The notes beneath the pieces are model-generated. The model made no database searches and was not told the origin of the DNA. It saw nothing but the letters and a program-made list of their open reading frames with translations. Position numbers and translations under genes: made by a program. 64,000 nt of DNA from Calycina herbarum (lineage: Eukaryota > Ascomycota > Leotiomycetes > Helotiales > Pezizellaceae). The DNA is taken from assembly GCA_001414485.1 (NCBI GenBank), contig LLEY01000020.1, positions 62,001-126,000 on the forward strand, written 5' to 3'. Below, one piece after another: positions 10,720 through 22,052 of the stretch. Position 1 is the stretch's first letter. Every line of letters begins with the position of its first letter.

Positions 10720-12013
10720 ATGCATATTCAGTCGATTCCTATGTGTACGAGCCCTACGAGAAGAAATTCCCCACAATAATATGGCTGACGGAAGGGTTTC
10801 CAGGGACGGGAACGAGTGACAATTATGCATATCTAGTTGTGGACGATAAATCGAAAGATGCTGTGATTATTGATCCAGCCAACCCAGACGAGTGTGTAAA
10901 TCCGAGCACTCAGAAGGAGGTGATATTGATATGGGAATAGGGTTGCACCAGTATTGAAGGAGCAAATCAAAGCTGGCAAAATCAACTTAACGGCAATCGT
11001 CAACACCCATCAGTATGCTGCCATACATCTCGCCCGGAAACTACAGTTTTGCTAATTACTCAAAAGCCATTGGGATCATTCGGGCGGAAACAAGAAGTTG
11101 GTAAGCACATCTCTTCCCATTTACATTCGCAGATTTACTAACTGCTATTCCAACAGTTAGGCTCGTCCACCGAATTCGAAGGCAAACCTATAATTGGAGG
11201 CAAAGACTGCGAAGGAGTAACACAAACACCCAAGAATGGAGAAGGATTCAAAATCGGAGATATATCTGTGAAGGCTCTTTACACTCCATGCCATACACAG
11301 GATAGCATTTGTTGGTTAATGGAGGATAGCACGGGACGGGCAATCTTCACTGGGGATACACTTTTCCACGGAGGTAAGAATTTCTTGCACAATCGAAAAG
11401 TAGGCACCACATGGCGCTACTAACATACGTTCAACAGGATGCGGCAGATTTTTTGAAGGCACAGCTGAGGAGATGAATACTGCTTTGAACAAGACTCTTG
11501 CCGCTGTCCCCGATGATACCAAAGTCTACGTATGGCCTCTTCTCTATCCCTCGTGTGTAAGCACACTGACAGAGATAGCCTGGTCACGAATACACAAAAG
11601 CAAATGTCAAGTTTGCCATATCGGTATTGCAAAGCGATCCTGTCAAGAAATTACATGCATTTGCGGAAGAAAACAAGGAGACCCAAGGAAAATTCACAAT
11701 AGCTGACGAGAAGGTAAGAACTTACTTCTATTTTGAACCATGACAGTCAGTGCTGACAATCTATAGAAACACAATGTGTTTATGCGTGTAGATGTGAGTG
11801 TTCTCTTCTCTCATACCCTTGAATACCACTAATGAAATCAGGACCCCGAAATCCAAAAAGCAACCGGGAAAACAGATCCCATAGAAGTGATGGCCAAACT
11901 TCGAGAGATGAAGAATAACTTCAAGTGAGTAAGCGTATCTATCAAAATATACGTGTATAAAATGAATGGTCTCTCTAAGATAATGCAGACCTCCACCGGA
12001 TGCAAAATTATGA
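10720..12013 (+). CDS. GLO2: hydroxyacylglutathione hydrolase (glyoxalase II)
   Basis: It hydrolyses S-lactoylglutathione to lactate and glutathione, the second step of methylglyoxal detoxification. Ten exons are inferred: 10720-10744, 10804-10891, 10941-11012, 11067-11100, 11157-11373, 11438-11529, 11579-11713, 11767-11793, 11842-11924 and 11989-12013. The spliced product is 265 aa, the usual size. It begins MHIQSIPMWTGTSDNYAYL. The metallo-beta-lactamase metal motif THHHWDH is split by the third intron. Other metal ligands sit in TPCHTQDS, FTGDTLFHGGCGRFFEGT and PGHEYTKAN, and it ends NNFKPPPDAKL. All junctions have GT and AG and restore frame exactly. A longer mitochondrial form is possible but not resolved. 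Neighbours suggest no operon-like link. Confidence 0.92.
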
Positions 12014-12444
12014 GTTGAGGATATAGCGATGTGTCCAAATTGATTGATAATGATCTCAATTCTATAACTTGGTGAAAACTGTGTTAAGTTACAAGTGAAA
12101 TGTAGTTGTGAAATTTCGGTAGTCCTATGTATACCTAACAGAATAATTTCCGATCAAATTTCCGATGCTTATTTACAGCACTTTATGTCCGCTCGATGGA
12201 TTCACTTTTTTAAGATATACTGGCAAACAATCTTTGGTAAACATAATTGAGGTGACGATAATTGAACTCCCCCCACCACCCCCTCTAATATGCAAGTGAC
12301 GTCAACTCCATTTCACATCCTTTTCAGCCCACCACCTCACATTTATCCCTTCGGATACTTCTCATATTCCATTTCAAACATCTCAAAAACCATTCCCTAA
12401 AATCCAAAATACATAAAAGGCAATAATCCTACCAAGAAAACAAC
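12014..12444. promoter_or_regulatory. spacer and promoter of the DUF1264 gene
   Basis: Between glyoxalase II and the DUF1264 gene, both on the plus strand. The part 12270-12440 is C-rich with CCCCCCACCACC-like tracts, then A-rich just before the ATG. No other feature is seen. Confidence 0.35.
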
Positions 12445-13373
12445 ATGGCTTCCCAAACCACCCACGGCGCAGCAGGCCCACCAGTCCCAACCAAAGACGC
12501 CATCCTCGAAACCGGAGCCTCAGCTACCCAATCTTTCGAACCGATCAAGAGCATATGTGCACATCTAAATGCTTTCCACGTTTATGATTCGGATCCGAAG
12601 AGGTCGGTGGAGGCGAATCATTATTGTACGCATTTGAGTAGGGATGTATGTGCTCCTTTACTACTTCTTGGAATAGAACTTTGAAGAAAGGGTTTTTTGA
12701 TATGGAGATTTCGAGAACGGAAAAGTACTAATGAAAAGAATAGGTCAGACAATGTCTAATCTATGATACTCCCACCAATCCCGCGAGGTTGATAGGTGTG
12801 GAATACATGATTACACCAAGGCTGTATGAGGGTCTTGATGAAGAAGAGAGGAAACTTTGGCATTCGCATGATTATGAAGTTAGTTGACCATCCCTTCCTC
12901 ATTCTTGAAAAATAAACCCGTGAATTCAGACTGCTAAAATGAACCCACCCACTTGAATCTTGATACCGTTGCTAAATCGAACCCACAGGTCCGAAGCGGC
13001 ATGCTAATAATGCCCAACCCCAACATCCCCAACGCAGTGTGGGAAATCGCTGAAACGGAGGAGATGAAAGAAGTTGTTGGGCTATACGGGAAGACATTTC
13101 ATTTCTGGCAGGTTGATAGGGGTGATGTTTTGCCGTTGGGAAAGCCGGAGTTGATGATGAGTTTCACGAAGGATGAGCAGGTGAGTGGCTTTGATTTCAT
13201 GAGAGGAACTAAATGGAACAGAGTGATACTGATGTGAAGGGATTTAGGTACCATGGGAGAAGGTTAAGGATAGGGATGAGAGATACGGGGTGGAGACGTC
13301 TAAAAAGAGGGAGGCAAGGAAGGAGATTGGAGCATTCGAACCGCATCAGGATGCTGATGGGTGTTGGAAGTGA
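12445..13373 (+). CDS. DUF1264 (oil-body-associated-protein-like) protein
   Basis: Four exons, 12445-12645, 12744-12878, 12989-13180 and 13248-13373, give 217 aa. Family marks in order are [16 protein letters not shown] (about 32-47), [20 protein letters not shown] (about 55-74), [39 protein letters not shown] and [13 protein letters not shown]. The protein ends in a charged tail. DUF1264 proteins include plant OBAPs on oil bodies; the role in fungi is not known to me. The conserved His and Cys residues could bind metal, but that is inference. All introns (67-110 bp) have GT-AG ends; the second donor is GTTAGT. The start has AACATGG, a strong context. Confidence 0.9.
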
Positions 13374-14200
13374 CCATTTCACACTTCTGAAAAACGAAAC
13401 ATGAAACACCAGTACAGCAAATTGATCTACCATGGGAAGCAAGCATCTGGGATAAAAGTATGTGTATTGCAAAGTGATCTTAAATAAAACAAAATTACAA
13501 AAAAGTATATCTCCAAAAAGCACCAGATATCAAACTCGTGATGAGAGTGACGGATAGGATACCCCAAGGAAGGTCTCGAAGAATCAAAATCTCGACCGGA
13601 TTTACTCTTGCTTCATTGTCCACACTCGCTCGTTCTAGGTTGTGACAACGGCGGGCTCTAGCATTTATATTTGAAGCTGTTTCTCTCTTTCTCTCTCTCT
13701 CTTCTCTCCGAACCGGTGCCCATGATCCCATATGGCGGGTATCTGGGTCTGTGGGATATGTCGACTCAACGACTGAAATCTTCTCAAGTCGCAGGATGTG
13801 AAGTCCACTTGAATCTTCAGGAACTGGAAGTTGACCTCGACTCAACCCAGATTTCAAGACTCGAGGACTCAAGAGCGACACCGCTCTATATTTTAGAGCT
13901 TCCAATTGTAAGTGTGTTCATTGCTTTCTCTTGAGAGCCGAGTGGCCACGATTGAAGGTGGATTTTTCAGAACCCAAAGGTATCGTGAGTGAATTTGCTT
14001 GTGTTGAAAAGGAAGAAGAAATCCAGCGACCGAAAATTCTTTTAAAGCCCATGCCTGCCAAATTTTAGCGTCCTTCAGCCCCACCTCGCAAGGCCCAACA
14101 ACCCTGTACTTCTCCATCGCAGCCTCGTCGCAGCGCATCATCAATTCCCAAGAGCCAGCATCTCCAATAATATCCTTTCACAAAGGCTCTGTGCAATACA
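13374..14200. other. gene-free stretch
   Basis: Two overlapping open frames on opposite strands (about 13495-13905 and 13671-13934) cover much of this region. Neither has a recognisable motif, and both run through a CT/AG-rich tract near 13680-13710, so I do not call genes here. Confidence 0.45.
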
Positions 14201-14876
14201 ATGGTAAGCAGCCTTGATATCTCTCTGAAATACCTTATGTCTAACAACTTCATAGCCACCCAAACGGCGTGCGCCAGGCCCCGAGCCTGGAACCCCAAAG
14301 GTCCGGCAATCCAAGTTAGCCAAAGAGCACAATATCACCGGCGCAGAAGAGAACGAAATCCGCGAAGCATTCTCCTTATTTTCCGAAAAGAAGAAGGGCG
14401 AGAAGGAAGGTGTAATCAAGACCGGCGACGTGCGAAGAGCCATGATGTACATTTCCCTCCCGCTAAAACCATTTGCTCCCATACTTACAAACTATTTCCA
14501 CAGAGCACTAGGAATCCTCCCCGAAAAGTCCGAACTCGAAGAATTCCTATCCGTCCTCGATCCTTATAAGGAGGGGTTTGTCGAGTACGAACCCTTTGTC
14601 GGAATCTGCGCGTTGAAGATTCACGCCCGAACGAGGAACTCCGATACACATGCTCAGGAAGTCAATGAGGCTTTTGAGTTATTTACGAAAGGTGCTGGAG
14701 ATGGCAAGATTACATTATCAACGTTGAAGAGGATTGCGAATGATTTGAAGGAGGAGGTGGGTGATGATCTGCTGCGGGATATGATTTTGGAGGCAAATGG
14801 AGGGGCTGGTGTGGGGAAGGGTGTGGAGAAAGACGAGTTTGAGGAAGTCTTGAGAAGGGCTGGTGTTTGGAGATGA
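14201..14876 (+). CDS. EF-hand (calmodulin/centrin-like) protein
   Basis: The predicted protein is 188 aa in three coding exons: 14201-14203 (the ATG alone), 14256-14446 and 14504-14876. It begins MPPKRRAPGPEPGTPK, a basic tail like those of centrins. A helix with EENEIREAFSLFSE, the typical first EF-hand entering helix, follows. A second region, ALGILPEKSELEEFLSVLD, corresponds to helices of EF-hand 2. EVNEAFELFTKGAGDGKITL matches EF-hand 3 and DEFEEVLRRAGV the last helix. The Ca-binding loops are poor: only the third (GAGDGKIT) keeps part of the consensus, so Ca binding may be weak or lost. It could be a Cdc31-type centrin relative or a calmodulin-fold adaptor; I cannot decide. Confidence 0.85.
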
Positions 14877-15347
14877 TTGTGGCATACTTACGAAGTACTG
14901 GTTAATGAATCATTGGGTGTGGGTACATATGGCGATTTGAGCATTTACAGCTTTGGCGTTGGGTTGGCTAAGGGGAAGGGGCAAGCACAGGAGTTCTGGT
15001 GCTATGAGGTTATGATCATTTTCATGGACATGGTTCTGTTTGATAATGAAACTACCATTGTCTATAAACGATCAGGTCAGATGTTGGCTCACTTTTGAGT
15101 ATTGAACGCCGATTGTTATGCAGAATGTGATAACACCTTTCCCAAATTCCCTCGTAAATGCATCAACTGCTATTTTCCCCGCTGGCAAATTCCACCTCGT
15201 TTGATAATGAATGTCTTCCGAAGCAGTCATACGCACACACCACATTCTAGCTTCATTGAGGGATTGAGCATTTCAGCACATCAATCCCAACCACATGCTT
15301 CACAATTCCAAATCGACAGCAGTCCATCCACTTCCTTCTTCCAGGTA
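14877..15347. other. gene-free spacer between convergent genes
   Basis: The EF-hand gene (plus) and eIF4E (minus) converge here, so this should hold both 3' ends. No further ORF is supported. Confidence 0.45.
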
Positions 15348-16212
15348 TTATGATGGAGGGGCTTTAATTGTTGGAATCGTGGTATTCGTCGCCTCTGAGG
15401 GAGGAGCTTTGAACCCAGCATGGTCTGAGTGCTTCTTGTGGAAGTAGTTGCTGTCCTTTGGCCGGAGCTCGGCTGGGAGTTCTTCCAACACAACTTTCAG
15501 TAGTGCTTCTTCCGCGGCTGTGTCTGAGGCATCACGATGCCAGATGGAGATGAGGTGGGCATTGAATCGAACGGAAAGGCCGACACCGCAGACTTGGTCT
15601 CCTGTCAGAGGTATTAGCATGTGTGCTACTTTTCCCACTAACTTCGTCTGCCACTTAGATATGATGTTGGAACTTACCAGTCTTGGTGCTGTCTAGTGCG
15701 TCTTGCAGTTTCTCTCCAATGGCCATGAGTTGCACTCTAGTCCAGAAGTCTGGACCGTTCTCTTTTGGCACACGGAATGTGTAACTGCCACCATTTATGT
15801 TCCTTCTGTCCTCCCAGACGGGAACAAAGCCTTGCTTGAATAGGTAGACGGACTCCCGCATCTTCAAGTTCTCGATGGGGAAATTGTTGTTGTACTGCCA
15901 GAAAGCTTGCACGGAGCTAATTTGAATAATGGTCTCGAGGGTAGCTTGGTAAGTGCCATCTGCACCTTTCTGTTGCTCCTTCTGAGGTCTAGAGGTATTA
16001 GTTAGCTTCCCCCAATTCTTACTGGAGACAGCCTCACTTCCCCACCAAACTTACCTGTCAATATAGACATTCCACAAATGGGTGAATGGCAGGCGCATAG
16101 CCCTCAGCATATTCATTTTGGCGTCATCTCGTTGTTCGGCGGGCGAGCCAGTATCACTTGGGCCCGAAGCTGCTGACAAGCCTCTGGTAATAAGTGCTGG
16201 TCTCAAAGCCAT
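15348..16212 (-). CDS. eIF4E family cap-binding protein, class II (4EHP-like)
   Basis: It should bind the mRNA 5' cap. Exons on the minus strand are 16055-16212, 15678-15988 and 15348-15601, giving 240 aa. Landmarks are FTHLWNVYIDR (W47), TYQATLETIIQISSVQAFWQYNN (Y66 and W83), FKQGFVPVWEDRRNINGG (W111 and E112) and FWTRVQLMAIGE. Trp56 of human eIF4E, one side of the cap sandwich, aligns with Y66. Trp102-Glu103 is kept as W111-E112. Tyr at the first position is a mark of class II eIF4E (4EHP), which usually represses rather than starts translation. The N-terminal 40 residues are disordered. The gene is divergent to the 486-aa unknown at 16933. Confidence 0.9.
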
Positions 16213-16932
16213 GGTGTTCTAGTGCTACTCGACTGAAGGGTTAAGTGAGTGTAGTGAGTGGAGAGCTAGTTCAAGAGTGCTAGTGGGTTGGGAGAAGCAG
16301 AAAGGGGTGGGGGAGAGGTGGGAGAGAGGTGGAAGCAACGAAGGGATGAACAGTCAATTTAATCTAGAACGAAACGACTCGAGTTGGAGGTTCGAGGACC
16401 GGACCGGCAGTGCAAGTGAAGTTACGGTCGGAGGTACAAAGAAGCGCGCTGAAATATCATGAATGGACCAATGCGCCAACGTCTTTCACCTCCCACTGAA
16501 TCCCTGATGAAACAGCCGCGGGGGACTTTGCCAAGGAAAGCCTAGTGCCTGTCGTGCCTTGATTTCAAGGTTTTCAATTTCTAGGCCTCAGGCTTCAAGG
16601 CACCCAGCTCAACGCTCGATGGGACTACTTCGGCTACTCAAGAAATACCCTCTCAGAGATCTCAGTCCGCTTCGCAAACTACTTGCCACTACCATGAGCC
16701 ATAGCATACTTAGATAGTAGTACAAACACACATTCACACAACGTCACAACTCCTCGAAATACTCAATCACAACTCCGTCATAATCAAGTCAAGCTCCGAT
16801 TAGCGGCAAAGTTTGTAGGTCTTCCATTCACATAATTCTCCTCTTCCCCCTGCCTTTTTTCTCCATCCTGTAGTGGCAACTGCATCTCGAGAATCTGTTT
16901 TCAAAAATTCCCTTTTTCGAATCTCTTCAACC
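16213..16932. promoter_or_regulatory. divergent promoter region, eIF4E / 486-aa unknown
   Basis: Seven hundred bases between two divergent starts. A purine-rich tract lies at 16280-16340 and a pyrimidine-rich tract just before 16933. No defined element was recognised. Confidence 0.4.
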
Positions 16933-18506
16933 ATGGCTTCCGGTGCTAACTCGCTCCAAGAGCTTGCCAACGCAGCTTATTGTGAATTTACCTATTTGGA
17001 CCAGCCACATCTCGCCAGGGTCCAAGAGTTCTTTATTACTGCGGACATCAAGGACTATGAGAAACGCAAGACTTTTTTTGAACGTCACTTCCACTTTCTC
17101 TGCCCAAAACTTGAATGGGAATTGTCATTTCCCAACCGACAAGTTCAACTTGAGATCGAGGCTATTGTTCGAGGTAGGCTCAAAGGCTTCATCCATCCTC
17201 CAAAACAAACATGTACTAACACAACCCCCAGAGTCGGTGAACATGGAGACCCAAATTCAACCCCCGGGTCCAAAGCGGCCATGGGATGTTTATCACACCG
17301 ACAAGGTTATTGGAAAGGATGAGCGTGTGTTTAAGATTGCCCAAAGCATGGTTGCCCAATACAGTATGTCCCTCTCCATCTCCCTCCGAGGTCACTTCAT
17401 TAACACATCTTGCTCTAGTGCGTGGTGGTTTCGAATATTCCAAAAGACTTCGTGAGATCGTTTCCCACTCTAATCAAGATTGGATTGATCTCAAATGTGC
17501 AACTGTTCTTTCGTACTGCATTTTTGCGGATCGTGGTAGGGATGATGTACCTGACGAAGAACACCGCGCTCTCGCCCGTCTCCACACGACACTCAAGGAT
17601 GGCATTTCCTTTACTGAGTCTACCTCACCATATGGCCCATCGTCATTGCCATCTGGTTCACCCAGCGTAAATGGAGAGAACGAAAACGAACACAACCAAA
17701 GCGAAGAAATCCTCAACTTTCGACCTGCCAACCAAAGACCCAACATTCATCACGTCGAAACTTCATCACTCATTAGTCGCTTATCGGCCTTTCTTCCAAC
17801 TCTAGCAGCTGCTAACGTTGAACTCGCTTCTGGTATCCCGGAAGAGAGTAGATTTGAACTTGACTCGAATTCCGAGCAAGTAGGAGAGCATATTGAGATG
17901 GACCTCGGCCTCGGTGTCTTGGAGCAGATCACCCCTTCTGCCACTGAGTCGGCAATCAGAGAATCCAGCACAATCAGCCTCACGAACAAGCGCAAGGCCA
18001 CGGATAATGACATTGGAGAGGGTCGAATTCCCATGTCCTTGAAATCTACAGAGAAAAAGGACGATCTTGCTCCAGGCACGTCTTCTCCAAAGAAGATAAA
18101 GCTTACTATCAGCGGCTCAGTCTCCACAGACTCAAACAGCAACTCTTCTGGCTCAGGGAAAAAGAACAAACATGCTTCAGGCAAGCCTTCTAAAAACAAG
18201 AAGAAGACGAAGAAGCTTAGTAAAGTCCTCGCCGAGTCAAGCAACCGCTCTTCTGACTCACAGCCACCACCCAAACCCAAGCGCACGCTCATTTTCATAC
18301 CCTCAGGAAACAAAAAATTTACCATGCAAATCGACGAGAAGGTCATTGGACTACTGACAGACCTCTCTATTCAAAAGGCTGATCTCGGCTTTGAACCATT
18401 CCCAAAATATGCGGAGCCTTCACAGAAGGAGTGTGATGCGATCAACGAGGACATCAAGGAGAAAGTCGCCAACAATGAGCTTGTAGGCTTCAAGGTCTCT
18501 GCTTAG
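16933..18506 (+). CDS. conserved-looking fungal protein of unknown function, Lys/Ser-rich C-terminal half
   Basis: Three exons, 16933-17173, 17232-17363 and 17419-18506, give 486 aa. The ATG at 16933 lies in CAACCATGG and is preferred. I do not recognise a domain. Residues 1-165 look folded (YEKRKTFFERHFHFLCPKLEWEL, then RPWDVYHTDKVIGKDERVFKIAQSMVAQYMRGGFEYSKRLREIV). The middle is Ser/Asn/Glu-rich. About residues 375-420 are strongly basic (KKNKHASGKPSKNKKKTKK), compatible with a nuclear signal. The end (residues about 425-486) is again ordered, with TLIFIPSGNKKFTMQIDEKVIG. A nuclear role is inference. Both introns are 55-58 bp with GT-AG ends. Confidence 0.8.
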
Positions 18507-19106
18507 GAGGAGGTCCTTCGGATTGATGGGGTTTACGATATGAGAGATGAATGGAATGAGTTGTATTATTCGGTTGGGAAAGTACACATAGAATTTCGCG
18601 GCATGGCGTGGGAAAAATTCTTGATTTGTATATACTTTTCTTCCGTATTCTTGCATTTGCGGCGATGCATGGGGCCAATGAGCCATAGAAGATAGACTTC
18701 ATAATTTGAAAGGTTTCATCATTTGCTAAAACTTGTGGTCGTGAATTATTTGAATTATGGCGGTGGCGAGAAAGGATATGTGAGGAGAGAAATTTCCCAG
18801 AATAATAAACTGGTATCATGCAGATATGAAAACCCGCAACGGTCTCTTGTTCTACTAATGGTGAGAACACTGCAATACTATTCGAAAAAGGCCCTCCAAA
18901 GGTGGTGAGAGAGATCCTCAACCTCGCTTAATTCCTCTCCAAAAACACAACTCCGACTCTCACTCCTTTTCCTTTTCCTTCTCTAATCCGGTGATGAATC
19001 ACTGGGAGAATAAAGGGTATTTTCAAAGAGATGAACTTCCTCAGTTAATTCGTTTCTGACTCAAGCTTTTCTCCTTAATTGCCAGTCGAACAATCCCAAG
19101 CTATTG

Positions 19107-19255
19107 GTAGGTAACCTACAAATAGCCCCGCCTTTTTACAAGATATTTCTTCAAGATAGGGTTATTAGTAGGTGACCTACCAACAGTAAGCCCAAGAATC
19201 GTGACTAATATTTATAAGTAACCTACAAGTAGCTCGGCTTTTTACAAGATATTTT
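19107..19255. repeat. palindromes GTAGGTNACCTAC plus a direct repeat
   Basis: Perfect 13-bp palindromes with one central base occur at 19107-19119 and 19168-19180. A unit starting GTAACCTACAA and ending in CTTTTTACAAGATATTT occurs at 19111-19150 and again at 19218-19255. Confidence 0.6.
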
Positions 19256-19559
19256 TAGATTTGTCAACTCTACTCTTTTCAAAGGGCTTATCAAATCCAC
19301 GGCAGGACAACGCCCATCTCTCTTCGAGGCACAGGCACTTCCCATCTCAGATTCCACACCCAACTAGCAGGTTCAACTCCTCCCTCTCGTCCGTCACCAC
19401 GACTCATTCCACGACTCAATCCCTTTCCTAGCACACTCCTTGGAAACTCAACAGACGGGCTGCAATAGCAAAACCTCAAGTGATCTCTGACCATACGAGT
19501 TCAATAGACTCGGAGTTTGAGAAGACGGATCTTAACAAGTTATAAATTCTCTTGGTTGT

Positions 19560-19800
19560 GCGAGCGCTGGGAAATATATCTCGGAAATAATCATACACTC
19601 GGAGATATATTCTCGGAGAGAATTCTACTCTCGGAACTACGTCTACTGTTATCTTCTAGATAATTCCGAAATATAAGCATCTCCGGGACTCTCGGAGTAA
19701 ACATATCAGAGATATATCTCTTCTCGGGGAAAAATTCTACTCTCGGAAATAATCTTATTCTCGGATAAATATTTACCAGAAAGATATATCTCCGAAATCC
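19560..19800. repeat. cluster of CTCGGA/TCCGAG-type motifs
   Basis: Roughly ten CTCGGA, TCTCGGG or TCCGAA hexamer-like motifs occur in 240 bp, mixed with GATATATCT. ATTCTACTCTCGGAA is repeated exactly at 19621 and again near 19734. It looks like an imperfect minisatellite. Confidence 0.5.
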
Positions 19801-20754
19801 CTTCTTTCTTCCACGACTCTCTCTCTATACTTTCTATTCTTTTCGGGTTATAAAAATTAGAGCTGGTTACTAGTAAGAACTACACCATGAGGTTTTTCCC
19901 TCTCTCTTTGAGCCCGAGAGAGTTTGTTTCAAGGTGGTCACTTTCTTTGACATGGGTTCAAACTTGGTGGGAAAAGTCTTATCTTGTAGACAAAAAATCG
20001 ACGAGTGAACTTGATGTTTCGAAATTAACCTAACAAATTACTTAAAATACTCTATGATCGTTTCTCTTGATTGCTCCAGATTTTTTAATCAATTAGCCGA
20101 GATAGTTTAGAATATTGTCGTTCAGTGGACTTTGTTTAGATGTACACTGGACAATGACAGGGACTCACTCTTACAGCATTCCTTCTTAATTCACCTGAAA
20201 AAGAACCACCTCTGTCAAGGTCAAAACAGCTTAGGCGTATTTTCATACCCTGGCAACCTCCTTCAAAATAAAACAATTGACCTGGCCACCTCTCCTAAAC
20301 TACTAAGCAACAAGAAAGACTACCCAAGTAGTTCAGCCAATGACCTTAGCTCTTCTAAGGTATGAAATAAGACCTCGAATAGAAGTAGGCCAAGTGATAC
20401 ACCTAACTCGTACTCAATAAAAGCAAGAACACAAAACCAACCTGACTTTCTCCGTCTTGTTTTAGGATAGAATTCTTCACTCGCGTCAATCAACTCGAAG
20501 ATACATGGAAAATATTCACCACAAAAGCTAGATTTGAGTTAAAAGGGAGGACATAGGAAAAGGTACCACATCATATTTGAAAAGCGTTCGAGCGCAAATT
20601 AATGGTTGGGACGTAGCGGAAGAGTTCTCTGAAGGTAGGTTGGTCCTGCCGTTCAGCGAGTCACTTTGTGTTGGATTTAGTAAACCATTCTGTGTTAAAT
20701 CTGGGTATGTAACCAAAATTAGAAGCACCAATCTGAACTTAGAAGGTTAAGATG

Positions 20755-22052
20755 GTGTGTCACTGTCAAAGCATATCTCACTGTCGAATAAGAGCCAGCC
20801 CTAGAACTGAAAAACCGGAGAGATGGCACCCAATGGTGGAGTTGATCGCGCCAGAAGTCCCCGTAGAAACCGTATCGCAAGCTAGGAACAACTCAATCGT
20901 GCGAAGTCTGGCATTAAGCTCAGCGGTTCTATCGCCAACTCCCACTCCACATTGAATCAGAATTATAGGTCACAAGAAGTCTGATTTTGTAATCTCTCTT
21001 CATCCCATTTTTTGAAACGAAATAACCCCAAAGGTCGAGACTTGGGTCCCCTATATCCTAGGTGCACTTGTACAATGGGAAAGTTGCTGGTTGCTGGTTG
21101 ACACTATCTTCATTCAAAACATATTTTAATAGTTATCATCGTCCAACATTTTGACTTCAGCCGCTAACATTTTGCCTCTACTCCCCTTCGTGGAATAGAT
21201 CTATAGGAACAAAGAGAATTAGCTCTTTGTAAGATCTTATTATTATTTATGGGTCACAAGTATTACCATTCCTTGGTCATTGTAAGATAGAAAAGTTGTA
21301 CCGGAGCCTAGAACTCCTACAACACGAGCTGCGAGAGTTCACTTTCAAGGAAGATAGCTTTGAGGAATTTCTTGGTCGTTCAAGAATGTCATTTATTGGA
21401 GAAAGACTGTTTTTGTGTTTGAGAGAGATACATGTTTGATTTGAAAGTCAAAGCTGCTAAGATCAAATACAGTGAGTGAAGGACTAATGTCCATAAATAT
21501 AGAATAGACGGGGTGAGGTACAAAGAGAAGGAATATAAGTTAAGTGCTTGAGTATTTCCTGTCCTGGATGAAGCCCTGTACAGACAGCGCAAGAACACAA
21601 CGCTTTTCAATAACATCCAAGGTCACGGAGTTCGTTGGCCTGCCATCGCACATGTTTGCCAAGAGTAGCGACTTTGGCAGTTTAGGGATCAACCCAGATA
21701 GCTTTGCCCAAAAACGTCAGGTGTCACGATCAGAAATACACAGGAACTCGTTGTGCAACTAGAGGGTTACCAACTCGGCTCGTGGGATTAAGGGACATGA
21801 AGCATCCTTCGAGGAACTCCCGGGGGAAAAGATCTGTCAACAGCTGACAAAAAAGAGTTGAGAAATCGGGCTAAGAACAAGTTGGCGAAATGTTGGTAGT
21901 TAAAGAAGTTAAGTCCTAGAACCAAAACCCAAGAAAGAGCTGAGAATCGGGTGAAGATTGGTATCTTATGGGTAAGTCCTTGTAAGAAACCAGAGTCCGG
22001 ATTTTCAAGGCGCGGAGGGTGTGTCACTGTCAAACCATATCTCACTGTCGAA
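20755..22052. repeat. pair of about 33-bp direct repeats 1.26 kb apart
   Basis: A unit starting GTGTGTCACTGTCAAA and ending CATATCTCACTGTCGAA occurs at 20755-20788 and 22018-22052 with one mismatch. No similarity continues outside the unit, so full LTRs are not shown. Confidence 0.6.

Noticed and set aside
13495..13934. Overlapping frames of 136 aa (minus) and 87 aa (plus)
   Set aside because: They lie on opposite strands over a CT-rich tract, have no motif, and no splice extends either.
16873..16932. Extension of the 486-aa protein upstream of 16933
   Set aside because: The upstream in-frame start is GTG, not ATG; the ATG at 16933 has a strong context.
18490..18921. 143-aa minus-strand frame after the 486-aa gene
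   Set aside because: It overlaps the end and 3' flank of that gene antisense and contains no recognisable domain.
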